Positions 1 through 13,300 of a stretch of DNA of 64,000 nucleotides are shown piece after piece. Within the stretch, counting starts at the first letter, position 1; each line of letters begins with the position of its first letter. Made by a program: the position numbers and the translations under genes. The notes below the pieces were generated by a model, which made no database searches, had not been told where the DNA came from, and worked only from the letters and a program-made list of their open reading frames with translations. Origin of the DNA: Tubulanus polymorphus (Eukaryota > Nemertea > Palaeonemertea > Tubulaniformes > Tubulanidae); the NCBI RefSeq assembly GCF_964204645.1, contig NC_134030.1, forward strand, positions 9,856,278 through 9,920,277, given 5' to 3'.

Positions 1-206
1 GCCATAGAATAAGCAAACTGTTTGTACGGAGGTTAAAGTCGGGCGCACGTAGACGTGCAAAAACACGAAACAAAAATAATTCGAAGTATCGCAACTATTC
101 AACACGATTAGTGGAGCGATTTTGTGCCATTTTTAAGTACCGAGGGTTTTTCGGTTTGAAACGTGTTTTCCAACTGTTCTGGGCGTCCGGCTTTACAGCT
201 TATGAG

Positions 207-1289
207 ATGTTTGATAACAACATTACTAGTACAATTCCTGCATTGACAACAACTCAACTCATCACCTGGTGTTCGTACAGGAAAAGAACACCAATTCAGT
301 GGATCAACAAATTCTGCGTATTAATATACTTAGGCTGGTATCTACCGGCAACTGTACTGGGTTTTATATTCAACGCATTCACGTTGTTAGTTCTAAAACG
401 GTTCAAATCTGATAATTACTTTCTCATCAAACTTCTGGCTTTTACTGATCTTTTGTTTATGATCTTTGCGTTCATTCTGTATCCGCTGAGAACTGCGTAC
501 GTTTACGCCGTTTTGGGAGATATGGTGTTTCGCTGGAATGACTGGAATTTTGGTAAGAGTTTTATCACAGTCTCCTTGACGTTTTTCTACGTTTCTCAGA
601 TGACACGCAACTGGTGCACTGTACTGCTCAGTCTAGAGCGGTTGATCGTAGTATTATTTCCACTGAAATCGCGTAAAATTCCCAAGAAGTTAATATCACA
701 ATGCGCAGTCATGTTCATTTCACTTTTGGGTTTTTGTGGCCATTTTATTCGCTTCATACCTGAGCGTGAACTAGTATTTATCAATTGCCCGGATGAGTGG
801 CCATATATTATGGTACTCGGTAGGTATTATCACTATCCTCAGTGGTTTAACCACGCAAGATGGCGTTACACAATCTCTGGAATCTATCTATTGATGTATC
901 TTACTGTTATGATCCCAATTAATTTTTTAGTTGTCATCAATGTTATCATTATTGCGGTGATATTTTTGCGTCGTATTACTCGACGTTCAGAGCTCGGTGT
1001 AACTGATGAATCGTCCAGAAGGGAAATTAGGGTTTTAAGGATGGTTTTATCGGTTGTGTTTTTGTTTATCATCTGTGAAGGTTTTGGTTTTTACGAACGT
1101 TTAATGCATCTAGGTTATGTCCCATTTGTGCACACTATGAACCAGATAGCGATGGGATTTTCTATCATCGATTCGTCAGGAAACTTTATCGTGTATTGTG
1201 TGACAAATGATCAATTCAGAAAAGTAGCCATTGATATTTTAGGCAATGTCTGCCACAAACAACGGCTTTCGACAAAACAGAAACGATGA
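207..1289 (+). CDS. Class A GPCR, divergent peptide-receptor type (FMRFamide-receptor-like), intronless
   Basis: Open frame of 360 codons. The frame is open further upstream, but the first in-frame ATG is at 207, so I start there; an N-glycosylation site (NIT) lies just after it. Seven hydrophobic segments are visible. TM1 has G-x(3)-N (GFIFNAFTLLVL), TM2 has LAFTD, and TM3 ends in LSLERLIVVLFPLKS, where ER replaces the usual DRY arginine context. A cysteine in the second extracellular loop (FINCPDEW) could pair with one before TM3. TM7 reads DSSGNFIVYC, a departure from NPxxY of the kind seen in invertebrate FMRFamide-receptor-like proteins. CWxP is missing from TM6. The protein should sit in the plasma membrane and couple a peptide or other ligand to G proteins; the ligand cannot be read from sequence. 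An AATAAA lies about 380 bp downstream, near 1669. Confidence 0.82.
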   Translation: MFDNNITSTIPALTTTQLITWCSYRKRTPIQWINKFCVLIYLGWYLPATVLGFIFNAFTLLVLKRFKSDNYFLIKLLAFTDLLFMIFAFILYPLRTAYVYAVLGDMVFRWNDWNFGKSFITVSLTFFYVSQMTRNWCTVLLSLERLIVVLFPLKSRKIPKKLISQCAVMFISLLGFCGHFIRFIPERELVFINCPDEWPYIMVLGRYYHYPQWFNHARWRYTISGIYLLMYLTVMIPINFLVVINVIIIAVIFLRRITRRSELGVTDESSRREIRVLRMVLSVVFLFIICEGFGFYERLMHLGYVPFVHTMNQIAMGFSIIDSSGNFIVYCVTNDQFRKVAIDILGNVCHKQRLSTKQKR

Positions 1290-2713
1290 AATGCAGACAA
1301 TAGAGCAACAATTGGATGCCTTGTCCTTGGTCTGATGTAGGGGTTTATAGTGCGATGTACAGGGTTACTTTTTGAGCAAATCGGGGAATCTAGGAATCTA
1401 TTATTGCGCTAGTAATATGCGAATCTATGAAAAAAGATCCTTGATAGGTGACGTATCCTACAGCTGATGACAAGCGACTGGGGCGGATCCAGGGGCATAT
1501 TTTGACTGCCTTCTAAAAGAAATGAGGGCACCCAAAGGGGGAGCGCGGGGTAACCCCCCTCGCCGGTGGGGGTTTGTGGGGTCTCCCCAAGAACATCTTT
1601 AATTTTCATGTCCTCAGATGCATTTTCCCAGCATCTAGGACATATCTTTCTCAATCCTCACAATCCAAAATAAAGCCTTAAACACTGATGTAAGCAAAGT
1701 CTCCAACCAAAAATCCAAAATGCAGAAAGACATATGTTCAAGATTTATATATATTTATTTTCAGTTTCATTTTCAGCATTTTTATGGTATGGTTACAACT
1801 TACATAATATTACAAGATTGCATAAAGTGAATATTTGTAATACATACTGGAAACAACATTTATGAAAATGGCAATTTAAACATTTCCTTATTTAATATAG
1901 CATTTTGAGATAATTATCTCAATTATATTATTATATGAGTACATTGCACTAGGATCATGTTATATAATGTACAATGTATCCATAAAATACTATTTTCAAT
2001 ACCGATTTATTGCTTAAATACATAATCAGTTAAAACACACAGACTCTCATAAATTTCAAATGAGACATACCCAGATACCAACAAATTGCACCATATTTCC
2101 ACTATTTTTCAGTTAGCTCACACATTGCAAATGAGACATTTTCCATTGATACAGCAGCAAATTAAACAATATTTACAATTATTTTACAGTTAAAAATGAC
2201 AGAATCTCACACATTGCAAATGAGGCATTTATGAAAGAAAATAAAACTACTATATACACTACAAAATAAACATTTATCTCATAAAGTTTTCAATATCCAA
2301 TGTTATTTTTATCAAAATAACTTTAATCTACTGATACTGAACTATATTATACTATATAATAATACTGATTGATTCAGCTCTGAATTACAATGCTGAGTAG
2401 ATCATTCCAGCAAATAAATTCCAAATAATACTTTTCATAATCTGACATAATCAACCATATATTTCAAAACATTTTACCACAAACAGCTATTAAAACTTGT
2501 AATTTCTGATATTTAATGGTTTATACTGTACACAAAACCACAATAAGAATAAATTCACTAGAAAATTCCCATTAATACATATTTTGTCCTGACAGCAGTA
2601 AACCAGTCACAAAGGCAAACAACAATATCTGCTGAACACAAAACTCAATCATGTCATGAATACCAGTTCTAGTTTATTATATCTAGCAGCACCATCTTTC
2701 TAGGATGAATTAT
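1290..2713. other. Gene-free AT-rich interval
   Basis: No coding frame with recognisable similarity. A GC-richer patch near 1480-1600 stands out from otherwise very AT-rich sequence (about 1700-2700). The AATAAA near 1669 may end the upstream GPCR transcript. Confidence 0.5.
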
Positions 2714-3044
2714 TATTTTGAAAATAAAATTTTAATGTTTTTTTTACAATTCCAATAGAAAGATGTCTGTGCAAGTCACTTTTTTGAAGGATGATGTCGA
2801 AACGTCGAAAATAAATCATAAACTGAAGGAATGTCTATTAACAACCCTAAAAGTTTACATTTACAAGAAACTTAATGGTGGTAGCTGCCAGGTATAGGCA
2901 CTGGTAGCTGATGGTTAGCGTAGTCGTACCTGGCAGCCATTGACGATACATATTTAGTAGCCTATGGCCTGAAAGCTACATTAGGAGCTCCTATCTTGTA
3001 TTGGAATTGTAAAAAAAAAACATTAAAATTTTATTTTCAAAATA
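2714..3044. repeat. Foldback/MITE-like element with ~45-bp terminal inverted repeats
   Basis: The sequence at 2714-2757 (TTTTGAAAATAAAATTTTAA, then a T-run and ACAATTCCAATA) is repeated as its reverse complement at 2999-3044, differing mainly in the length of the T/A run. Inside are a second inverted pair (AGCTGCCAGGTA near 2884 and TACCTGGCAGC near 2929) and the motif GATGATGTCGAAACGTCG at 2791-2808, which resembles the 3' half of Penelope-type hammerhead motifs. No coding capacity, so non-autonomous. Confidence 0.65.
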
Positions 3045-3373
3045 TCACGGTGACCAACCGACTGCAAATACGGGTTTTAGTTGTATGAAGTGACAAGGCC
3101 AATATCATCCAAATCATCCGCAACTTCATAATACACAATGGATTTATGAGAAACAATGAAAATATGAACAAAATAGCAGTAAAAGGGATGGAATAACTGT
3201 CATAATTCCGTTCTGGTTGACAGGATTGTTCCAGCTCTACTTGTAGTTTACTCTCGCTGTCGACTGTCAACAGTCAACTGATGTGAACACTGACCGAATA
3301 ACGCGGTGTAACTCTACACATCACGTACTATAATGCCATATACTGGACTAGCACCAAAACTCGAAATCAATAG

Positions 3374-4324
3374 TTATTTAAGTGAAGTTCTACAGCGGAT
3401 TTTCATACAGAAATATTCACGAATTTCCCTTCCCAGTAAAAGATATATGTAAAAATTCACCACAAAATTGCAAACATGGAACTGAGTGAAAACGTCATAT
3501 AGAAAATCTGCCAGTTCCGTTGGGATTGGTAAAAACGTAGTTATAGTGGATGGAAGATTAAATATTGCAAATGCGAATGAAACTGTTACAAGCATTATTG
3601 TTGTACGTTTTGATTTTGTAGTTTTCTGATCAGACGAAACAATTTTTGAACCTCTGAATAACTGAACTATTATAACAGAATTTGATGTTACAATCAAAAT
3701 CAAGGGTATGATGTGGAGGTGGATGTCAATTATGGTAAAATATGTTATTTGGTCAGATAACGCATAGTAACATCCGAAAGACAGGTCTGTCAAATGAATC
3801 GATAAAGCAGGTAAAAGAAGCATGACCAGTACATTTACTGCAATGATCATCAATATAACGAATCTTGCGAATGTAGGTGTACATATCAAACGAGATGTGA
3901 ACGGGAAGAGCACAACTGCCTCACGTTCAATAGTTATCGCTACTATTAACCACGAACTATTGCTGACCGCAAGCCCCATTATAAATTCGTGGATTTGACA
4001 ACTGATTAGTGAATTCATGATAAATATAGGAGCATCTTTAACGTGGAAGAGAACAAACTGTAAAACAGGCATTAGCGTATAACTGATGCAGATCGTGAAA
4101 TCGCTGATGGCCAAAGCGATCAGATAGTTAGCGTAAGATAAACAGCAGAATCGGCGACTTATCATTATCAGGAAAGTAGCTGAATTCCCGAAAACTCCAA
4201 GCATGAACAAGGTTGGTAAAACGACCAATGACACAGTACGGTAGGTTCCAGATCTGTTTACCACGGACATAGGAATGATGTTACTGCTATAAGTTCGACC
4301 GATCTGCATCCGAGTGGAATTCAT
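3374..4324 (-). CDS. Class A GPCR, divergent, intronless (paralog of the gene at 34.75-35.72 kb)
   Basis: A single-exon frame of 316 codons starting with ATG (MNST) and carrying seven hydrophobic segments. TM1 has FGNSATFLIM, TM2 has ALAISDF, TM3 ends in IEREAVVLFPFTSR (E-R in place of D-R-Y), TM6 follows a basic loop (KTTKSKRTTIMLVTVSF), and TM7 reads NFVVNFYIYLLLGREIREYF, with NFYIY standing in for NPxxY. The third intracellular loop is short. The same start, length and loop sequences recur in the minus-strand gene near 35 kb, so both come from one duplicated family. The ligand is unknown; the TM7 pattern recalls invertebrate peptide receptors. It is likely a plasma-membrane receptor. Confidence 0.85.
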   Translation of the reverse strand: MNSTRMQIGRTYSSNIIPMSVVNRSGTYRTVSLVVLPTLFMLGVFGNSATFLIMISRRFCCLSYANYLIALAISDFTICISYTLMPVLQFVLFHVKDAPIFIMNSLISCQIHEFIMGLAVSNSSWLIVAITIEREAVVLFPFTSRLICTPTFARFVILMIIAVNVLVMLLLPALSIHLTDLSFGCYYALSDQITYFTIIDIHLHIIPLILIVTSNSVIIVQLFRGSKIVSSDQKTTKSKRTTIMLVTVSFAFAIFNLPSTITTFLPIPTELADFLYDVFTQFHVCNFVVNFYIYLLLGREIREYFCMKIRCRTSLK

Positions 4325-6295
4325 GATTCATGATAACTACAAATAAATCGAAGGTATGTTTTCGGCTTGCTCAGCACAGACACAAACGCTATGAATTTAA
4401 CCAATCTACATATAAGTTAATCTCTGGACAAAGAAAGCGCTGAGAGAATATACTGTTGAATGAGTGTACTGTCTGTATCAATAGTCTGACGCAAGTTGAA
4501 GCCATCTCCTGTTTAGTGAGGCCTAAAATATACTTTGTTTGCATCAAATGAAAAATCATTTCTCCAAAAATCTCACAATAGACTCAGACTGTGAAAATTG
4601 GACCATTGTCTAAAATATAAATGTAACTTAATCAAATATCAATATCGGTTGTAAGAGAAGTAGTCATTATATTTATCGTGAAAATATTTCATCGTATAAC
4701 ATCCGAACAGGTCGGGTACAATTCAAATCGTGTTAATAAGGTCAGAATGATCTCGCAATTATTTTCTTTTTGTAAGCAGGACGATCACACCTGACCCTCG
4801 GTTCATAGTGGGTTGGGCAAATATTTCGGATACTGAAGGTCCTGACTTTAAGTCTAGTACCCACACAACCTCAAGTAATTTTCTATTTTTGTGCAAAGAT
4901 TAATAACCATATTTGATGGAGAATTTTAATTGTCCGAAGTTTTTAGATTTTTTGGAGTTGAACAAACCAAAAATGAAATAGAAAAGTAGTACCGTACACG
5001 TAACAAGTATCAATAAAAAATAAGTCGTAATAACTGAAATCGCTAGCACAACAGCTTGATTATCATTTGTTTTCTAGTGCTGATTTCCGAGCGCCTTTTA
5101 GAAGCTCAGTGCAATGAGATAACTCGAATAATATTTGCAAGACCTATACCAAAAAATACGCCTAATAAATGTATCAGACCGATTACTTCTGAAATTCGGG
5201 GTGGGGCGCGCACCAACACCCACAGGTTTCCTCTTGAGGGGCAATGAACATAGATTTGCTTTACATCTCTAGTGAAATACTGCCAGCCTCGAGTGCCAAA
5301 ACTTATGATAAGTATAAACAACAAACAAATTTTACGTGCGCTTAGTGCATTTTAGATTTAAGATTTCAATGGAAAGAACTACTCCAGTAAATGTAACTTC
5401 TTGAGTGTATTCACAGATAGTTCATTGTTTCAAAGATTGATATTTTTGTTTTCATTTTTGTAAGTGACTGTCTAATTCAATGAATGAAAAAGCCCAAACG
5501 ACGGATTTAAACTGATACAGGATTTAACGATTCTGATGAGCGACTTACAAAACAAATCTTTATCCCAAGAGCAGTTAAAACTACATTGAATACTAGAAAT
5601 TGAATCATTTTGCTTGCAATGTATTGACAAAATTTGCTACTTTAGAATATGAATGTTTTGATAGAATCTTATAAAATAATTGTTGTTTTGAATTACATGT
5701 ACCTATTGCTATTCTAGTATATCCCTTCAATAAACACACATTACAGGTCGTATTTAAACAAGAATTCTTGAGCTTGTTTTCATTCACGTATTTTTGAACC
5801 AGTTGATTGTATCGGGTTTGCGTTGATCATGAAAATGGAAAGAGAACACCAAATGAAGAGGAAGATATGCAGATTTATTCAGAGCTGCAAGGTCACTTTA
5901 AGCGGTGGCACGGACGATCCTGCTCCTTCTACTAGTTTTCAATATCTACTTCCATTCTGATTGGACTCGATCCCTCCCACTTTTGGACTATTCTGACGGG
6001 ATACGAGGATGTTCTCTCAAACGAAGCGAAGGCTCCCTCTTCCTCGCAAACTTCACATAAAACTATTTACCACTCCAGTATTGAAAATTGTCTCGTTATA
6101 TACTATGACTCTACTATACGAATACAAATACGAACATTTATTACACTCCAAACGCTTCCATGGTATATGGAGGAAAAACAGTATATAAAATCAATAACAT
6201 AAACGGTACGAAAAGCTTTCAAAACTTGATAAACTGGGCACACACTTACATAATACACTATTTACAATACATATTTACATGTACAATACATATAC
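4325..6295. other. Gene-free interval
   Basis: Only short open frames with no recognisable similarity. It probably holds the promoter of the minus-strand GPCR next to 4325. No clear repeat structure was seen up to about 6100. Confidence 0.45.
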
Positions 6296-6490
6296 TACAG
6301 GAGAGATTTAGATACATCTAGACCTATTTTGATAAATTGAGCCAAATTCAAAGTTGGATTTAATACATCTACGTAAGTTCCGAAAGGTATTTACATCAAA
6401 TTAGTTTTCACGGAATTCGGCGAGTAAATTACAATCGAAAATGAAATGTAGTTCGTCACCTAAAGCGTTGCAGGCAGGGCATATTCTATA
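6296..6490 (-). mobile_element. LINE reverse-transcriptase C-terminal fragment
   Basis: The reverse strand translates as RICPACNALGDELHFIFDC followed by LLAEFRE. This C-x2-C...D-E-x-H-F...C pattern is typical of the zinc-knuckle-like tail of many LINE polymerases. After one frame change the tail continues as PTLNLAQFIKIGLDVSKSLL and a stop at 6296-6298. It is a decayed 3' fragment, not a gene. The same kind of tail, diverged, occurs at 26.9-27.2 kb. Confidence 0.6.
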
Positions 6491-7314
6491 AAAAAATATC
6501 ACGAAAGTCATAACTAACGTATTTACACACTTAAGTCCCACTGCTGCATAACAATTCAAGCCCAACATCTAACTGATTTCATGTCTACTTTCCGGTCGAA
6601 TCAGTGAGGTGTGATACCTAACGGTTTTAGGCTCCATGCCTTGTCGTCTATATTCACGAACTTTGTTTCAATTTCTATTAAAGGGGAAGCACTTCACACA
6701 AAAATTAATCAAACTAATAAAAAACACGGTCTTATTGACAATGCACAAAGAACGGAGGGCTGAAACAGAACAGAATGAATTTCAACATCAACGCAAATAG
6801 TACATGTAAGTGTAAAATGTGACAATTTGTTACTGAATTGACGCTTATGTGTGTTCAGATGCGAAATATAACCAAGTATTCATTGACAATTGGACAAAAT
6901 CTGCATACACATCCCCTTATGAGTATTGTGAATTAGTTAATGTTTCATGGAAATAATCATTCTTCCAGCTGATACAGTTTCATGGCTACTGGTTGTTCAT
7001 AATCGCTTGATACATAGACTCACGGGTACAAACGTCACGCATGGGCATGGCGCAGTTTGGAATGATTAAAATTGCATCGCTTTCCGATTATATGACCACG
7101 CCGTGTCCTCTTTCTAACAATCGCAGTCAGTCGTCGCATATCAGAAATAGTTACGTAGATATTTCACTGTTTTATATTCATTAAGGAGTATACAATTGGC
7201 ATCCTATGTGTTACAGATTTCGGATGTAAGTTTCCGGGGGCACATCTTTAACTGGCAGCGAGTTTGAATCGTTAAAAGCGCTACTACCAAAACTATTTTC
7301 AATAACCCGAAACG
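6491..7314. other. Gene-free interval upstream of the DEG/ENaC gene
   Basis: No coding frame or repeat recognised. It should contain the promoter and 5' UTR of the channel gene that begins at 7315. Confidence 0.4.
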
Positions 7315-10300
7315 ATGAGCGAAAAACAAGATGCGAAAGAGAAAGAGAATTTGAAAACGGCGGCTCTTGACTTCGCTAATGAAACGAACTTCCACGGAGT
7401 GAAATATATCGCCCACTCGCCAACCTACTTCACTAGGTAAGTAGCTCATTCACCAACCTAATTTCAGAACTAGGTAAGTTTTCTCAAATGAGGTAACTAT
7501 TACGTCTAATTACCAGTTCGATGTTGATTAACAATCACTGTTGAGTTAACTCATCATTTACTCTATCGATGTAATTTTGTTCTAGATCAATGTATTTTCC
7601 TGTGATTCGTATTTTCAAAGCAGTTGAAATAAATAACATGCGCGATGCAAAAAAAGAACGTGAATACAAAACAACGGTTACAATGAAAATTGGGCACCGG
7701 TAATTTCGTGTTCAGGGAGGTGTACTGAACAGTCCCACATATGGTGCCAACATGCCATGCATAACAAACTAAAATTCCGAACATAAGCGAAATCCAGCGA
7801 CTGCGAACCTACGGACTTCTGTGGCAATCGAGGATTCCTGAAATTCGGACGAGGATCCACCAGGTTCGCTAGTAGTAACTCAGTCTTTTGCGATCGATTT
7901 CTTCTACATTTTAGATAAAACTGAATGAACTTGTTCTTACATTAGTCCAAATCCGAGTCTGGTTGATATCTGAGTCGAAAAAAGAAGTCACTGTATATTT
8001 GGTGGGTCCTGTTTTATTTTGATTTGCGAGCCTAAAAATTTAGTTCAAAGCTGAGTGCTCGCCATTATCCATCTGGCATGGATAGCTGTTGTTGTGGGTT
8101 CTCGTTGTAATTTGAACTACCGGTAGTAAAAAGTTTAATAAAAGTAGAAATATTTCGGATGCTTGCTCCTTCTGTATAAAATGGTATAATGTGTAATAGA
8201 AATGAACCTTAAATTTTTTTTTCTTTTTGTTATACTTATCATTTTAGACTGGTGACGAAGGGTGGTGTCAGTATCTAACCGAAATATTTCTGCTTAGTTG
8301 AAATAGATTTGATGATTCTTTATTCAGTGTTGATGATGACATTGATACATAATTTGTGTACAGTGCATAATTCATGTCTAAAAAAAACTAATTTGAACAC
8401 ACACAACATTTGAACAACTGGTTATCAAAATCTTAAAATCTACCCTTGAACCTAAGAACGGTGGCTTTTTGTTTGTATGACTTTATAAAGTATTGTAATC
8501 CATTTCAGGTTGATTTGGTTGATATTATTTTTGGGGATGACCGCAGTACTATGTTATCAGATATATGATCGCACCACGTTTTATCTTTCGTGGCCTGTAA
8601 CTTCTGTTATATCAATGGGAAAACCAGAAACCGGGGAAATCTCATTCCCCGCTGTCACTATCTGTAATACAAACACTTTCAGGTATCGTCTTGCTTTCAA
8701 TTACAAATGTTGAATTCGTAAACTACTACTGGCAAACTGTACACTCACAATGAGCGAACAAGAAATAGTTTATAATTCATAACAATACCAGTACTCGAAA
8801 TCATCCTCTGAACAAATGTGGATCATTGAATTTAATTGTTCAAAACGATACATTTATTTATTATTTAAAATATTTATTTGTTACAAGTTGATTTGATGAT
8901 AACATTGTAAATGAAAATAGACTTAAGTTTTTCTCTCGATTTTGTAAGAAACTGTCTTCGTTTAAAGGTTGTCTGATGTAGAAGCGGCCGGGATTTATGA
9001 GCAGATATCGGGATTTTACAGCGACAAAGGACAGAACTCTTCATCAGCTTCTGTCGTACCAATTGATTTACACTATTTGATGTTAAACATGAGCCACAAA
9101 ATAGAAGATTCAATCAAAGAAGCGTCGTTTCAATGCCAAGAATTGAGTACGAATAATTTCACTGCGATATTTACCGATTACGGCTTGTGTTATAGTTTCA
9201 ACGTCGACCCATCGCGACAGGTTTCCTCACGAGGAACGGGTAGGTTTTAGAAAAACTAAGAATCATTAAGACGCCTATCAAACGCATGTCAAACACGAAA
9301 GGGCAGCACTTGTAGACAATGAAATAGTTAAGACCAATAGAATGTAATATAGAACTGTAAAGCTGTATCGGAATAAAGAAGTTTCAAGTTTCTATAGGCG
9401 CCATTTTGTGGCGGTCCCTCGAGATCCCCATTTTTGCGATAACTTCGTCCACGCTTTTTTGAAACATAAGTTTAGATTGAATTCCAAATAGCGCATAGAA
9501 ACATGAAATTTCGTTATTCTACACAAATCGTTTGGATTATTTTCAAGGCCAAATAATTAGGAAAGTTCATGATCATGGTGTATTGCAAGTTTTTCGTATG
9601 TTACTTTATGTCAGAAGTCAGTCAGAATAGCAAATAAAGCAAATAAGCAAAATGAAAAACACTTATCACACTGATGTATGCTAATGAAGCTATATGAATA
9701 TTCATTAGGTATCGCATTCGGATTGAGTCTATTGGTAAATCAGGAGACTTATCAGACAATGAGAGGTGAACACAAGGCATCGGGATTACGGGTTCTCGTT
9801 CACGATAAGAACGAAGTTCCTCGAGTAAAAGATCTGGGACTTTTTGTACCCGCAAAAATGACGGCCATTGTTGGTATCAATACGCTACAGGTAGGGGAAA
9901 ACTGGACATTGACACTGCACAATTATTTGTTAAAAGCGATTGAAAATTAAATTGTCGAATTTTTGGTGATTCGTTTCGGGATGTTGTCTATACATTCGGG
10001 GCCCGTTGTACAGTCGTGACTTATACCCAACAGTGGTCTCCAAATCTCGAAACCGGTCTTTTGTTGTTAGATTGCCCATATTTAATTAAGGTCCTAAACT
10101 TACGCCATGACTGTTCAACAGACCCCTGAAATAGGAGAAAATTTGGTGGATTAAAATGTGAAAAACTGTATTGGAATATGCGTGAGCAATTGATTGATTT
10201 TTCAGACGACTGAACTACCTTATCCGCACGGTACCTGTAAGCATGGCGTCGCTTCGTTAGAAACGTGTTTGAGACAATGTCACATTAGAATAGCTGGCGA

Positions 10301-13300
10301 TGTTTGTCGGTGTTTGCCTTATTACGCAGAACTAAATCAATTCGATGGAATGCCATACTGCAGCATGAAAAAACACCGCGATTGTATGCAACCAGAACTG
10401 TGTACGTTTTAATCATTTAAGCGTTTGTGAATATTTACTTAAACTCAATATTCTTTCTATGTGGTTAAACTACGCAAATCTGCTTTTGAATTTCCATAAC
10501 GAATACCTCTCTGAATCACTAAATCACTATTACTGCTATGTTTAACAGGCGCCAGTTCAGTTGTTCAAAAGTTGGTTAGAGTTAACCAGCGGATAGTTGA
10601 TTTAGTGACAATTAAAAGTTCTTTGTTACTATATGGTATTTATCCGCTGGTTATCTTTTAAGCATCTTTTTAGCAACTGACCCGGCTCCTGACTATATCA
10701 TTTACAGAAAATGTGTACACATTACTTCGTACAAATTAACTATAACATTTGCATATTGTATGTAGTTACAGTAAAACAGAACGCGTTTTATTGAATGCTA
10801 AGTTTTTCAGAGTAAGTTTAATTAGATATTCTTAATTTATATTTCAGCCGAAGTAACACGGAATTCATCATCAATTTGTAATTCGGAATGTTCAATTCCT
10901 TGCGAGAAAATCTCGTACGATTCGCAAATTAGTTATTCGTCGCTATCGTCCTATATGGCTAAAACAATATCGGCCAAATACAGCAAAGAAGAAACTCTGG
11001 TCTCCGACTATCAGACTTCAATCGACGCTTTACATCGGGTCGACTCGAAAATAAAAACCAAAGACCTCGAGATAATCTCGAAATTCAACGACGATTTGGT
11101 CGACATCAAATCGCAAATAGATGATTTGGTGACGTTTCTGAAAGTCGAAACCGATACGGTCAGCGCTGCGTCGACGAATATGTACAACGCATTATGGATT
11201 ATCGTGAAAGAACTGGAAAAAACAAAGAAAAACTATATAAAAGTATCGGCGGTTGATCGAGTGGAACCGATGATTTTAACTCCGTTAGCCGAATTCAGAC
11301 AAGCGTTAAAGTTAGAGGTTCCACCGCTGTTAGGTATAATGGAAGACTATCTGTTATCACAGATAGGAACGAAAGATGAATATCTTGAAAGCTCCGAAAA
11401 AGTATTCGATATTTTCGATCGAATTTCCGACGTTCAATTTCGAGTCTATAATGAATTTCATGACGTCTATCTGAGTCTGAAAGAAGAGAGCGAAAAACCG
11501 AAAGACGCGGATCCCTTGAGGCGTTTTCCTGCTGTATTACTAGCCGACGAGCTGGGAAAGATTAAAGGAACTATAGACCAACTTGCGGATGGAACGAACG
11601 CTTTGATTGCGGTTTCGAACGAAACTGCTAAAAAAATCCGGGCTTTCGAAACCCAATCGCCGACTGCGTCCGAATGGGCGGAGTTTGAAAATTCGATTCA
11701 AAACTACACGAACTACGCTAGCGATATCGGCGATACCGCTTTGACACTTTCCGATAGACTCGAGTATATTCTAACGGCTGTACAAGACACGGTGGCTAAA
11801 ATTAACACTCATCAATTAGCTATTGACTTCGCGTACACTAGATTAATGAATGCTCTTGACTACATTCAGCCAGATCCGTCGACAGATATCGATCTGCAAA
11901 TAATCATAGACGAGGCGGACAAAAACTTTTCTCGACGTTTTCAAAATGTAACCAACAACGGTGAAGTCATCGGGAGGATGACGGACGTTCTAGAAGCGTG
12001 TGAGGAGATTTATCTCATCGAAGGCTTGCTATGGATATTGGACGATTTTTTGACGTATGAGATTCCATCAATCACATCGGCCTATCAAGAACTTAAAAAG
12101 TAACGTATCCAAGTGTGAACTGATTTGAATTTAATTTCTTTCCGTAATACTCTGTCGGCTTTCGGCAATGGTGGCCCTGGCAGCTGCCATAATAAAAAGA
12201 TGTTAATCATAGGTTAAAAATCTAAAAGTTACGGAAGTGTCCTGGGGACATGAAATGAAAATATCTTCAGAATTAATTCTGATTAGATAAAACGTGTTTT
12301 TTAACTAGATTTACTCCCAGATGGTATCTCGGAATGAAATATCCAACATCGAATAAAAATCAAAATTTCCGAATCAAGTTATCCGAATGAAATGAAACTT
12401 GTAAGAGTAAAGAAAACGTTTTCCGTATTAATTCCAAGATGATATCTCGGAGTTATATCAAAAAACTATTTCATTCTAATATATAATACTTTATTCCGAT
12501 ATATTCTTGGATGTAATCGGAGCAAAATCAGTGGGCAGCCACGCGTGACGCCCGAGGCGGACAGATTACCGGATCGAACCCCGTCCGTTCGAAGTTTTCA
12601 CGTAGTCGATCAACTTGATTTTAGGCTCCCGAATCCAGTTGTTCATTAAACGAATCATCGACTAGCAATAGATTTACTTTCCCCTATGTTTTTGGTATTG
12701 TTTTCACTGATTTTTATGTTTTAAGAGATACTAAATGTACATCTGATGCCCAAATTTTCAGAATTTTCTTTTGAGCAGGGCTTTTCAATCGGCTAATGAG
12801 TACTTGGATATGAAAGTAGTAGGGGTTTCAACATTTCCATCAACGAGTGAAATAGCAACTCGAATCATACCGACAATAGGAAGCTTTGTCAGCAACGCCG
12901 AAGAGCAAACTGAATTTATCAGCACGATGGCTCGCACTCTGAAGTCGGCGCACAGGAAAACAACTGAATCAAAAATCAAACTTGTTGAACACATGAGAAA
13001 ATTTAATGAATCGATACAAATCGATGAAACCTTCATTCGGTAAGTGAGAGCCGGTGGTATTTTCAAAAAGCAACTAAAACACGAATCAAGTTTTTCATTC
13101 TATGAATCTTCTTGCATCGCAAACAACAGGTACAGACAGCAGGTCGTCTGAGAGGATACAGGGTACAGACAGCAGGTCGTCTGAGGGGGTGCAGGGTATA
13201 CAGACAGCAGTTTGTCTGAGAGGATACAGGGTACAGACAGCAGGTCGTCTGAGAGGATACAGGGTATTGACAGCAGGTTGTCTGAGAGGGTGCAGGGTAC

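Noticed and set aside
111-206. N-terminal extension of the first GPCR
   Set aside because: The frame is open but begins at GTG, not usable as a normal start in an animal; the first ATG is at 207.
12100-12103. TAA ending the DEG/ENaC long exon as a real stop
   Set aside because: A GTAACG donor overlaps it (12100), and the acceptor at 12778 restores the frame into sequence leading to the conserved TM2.
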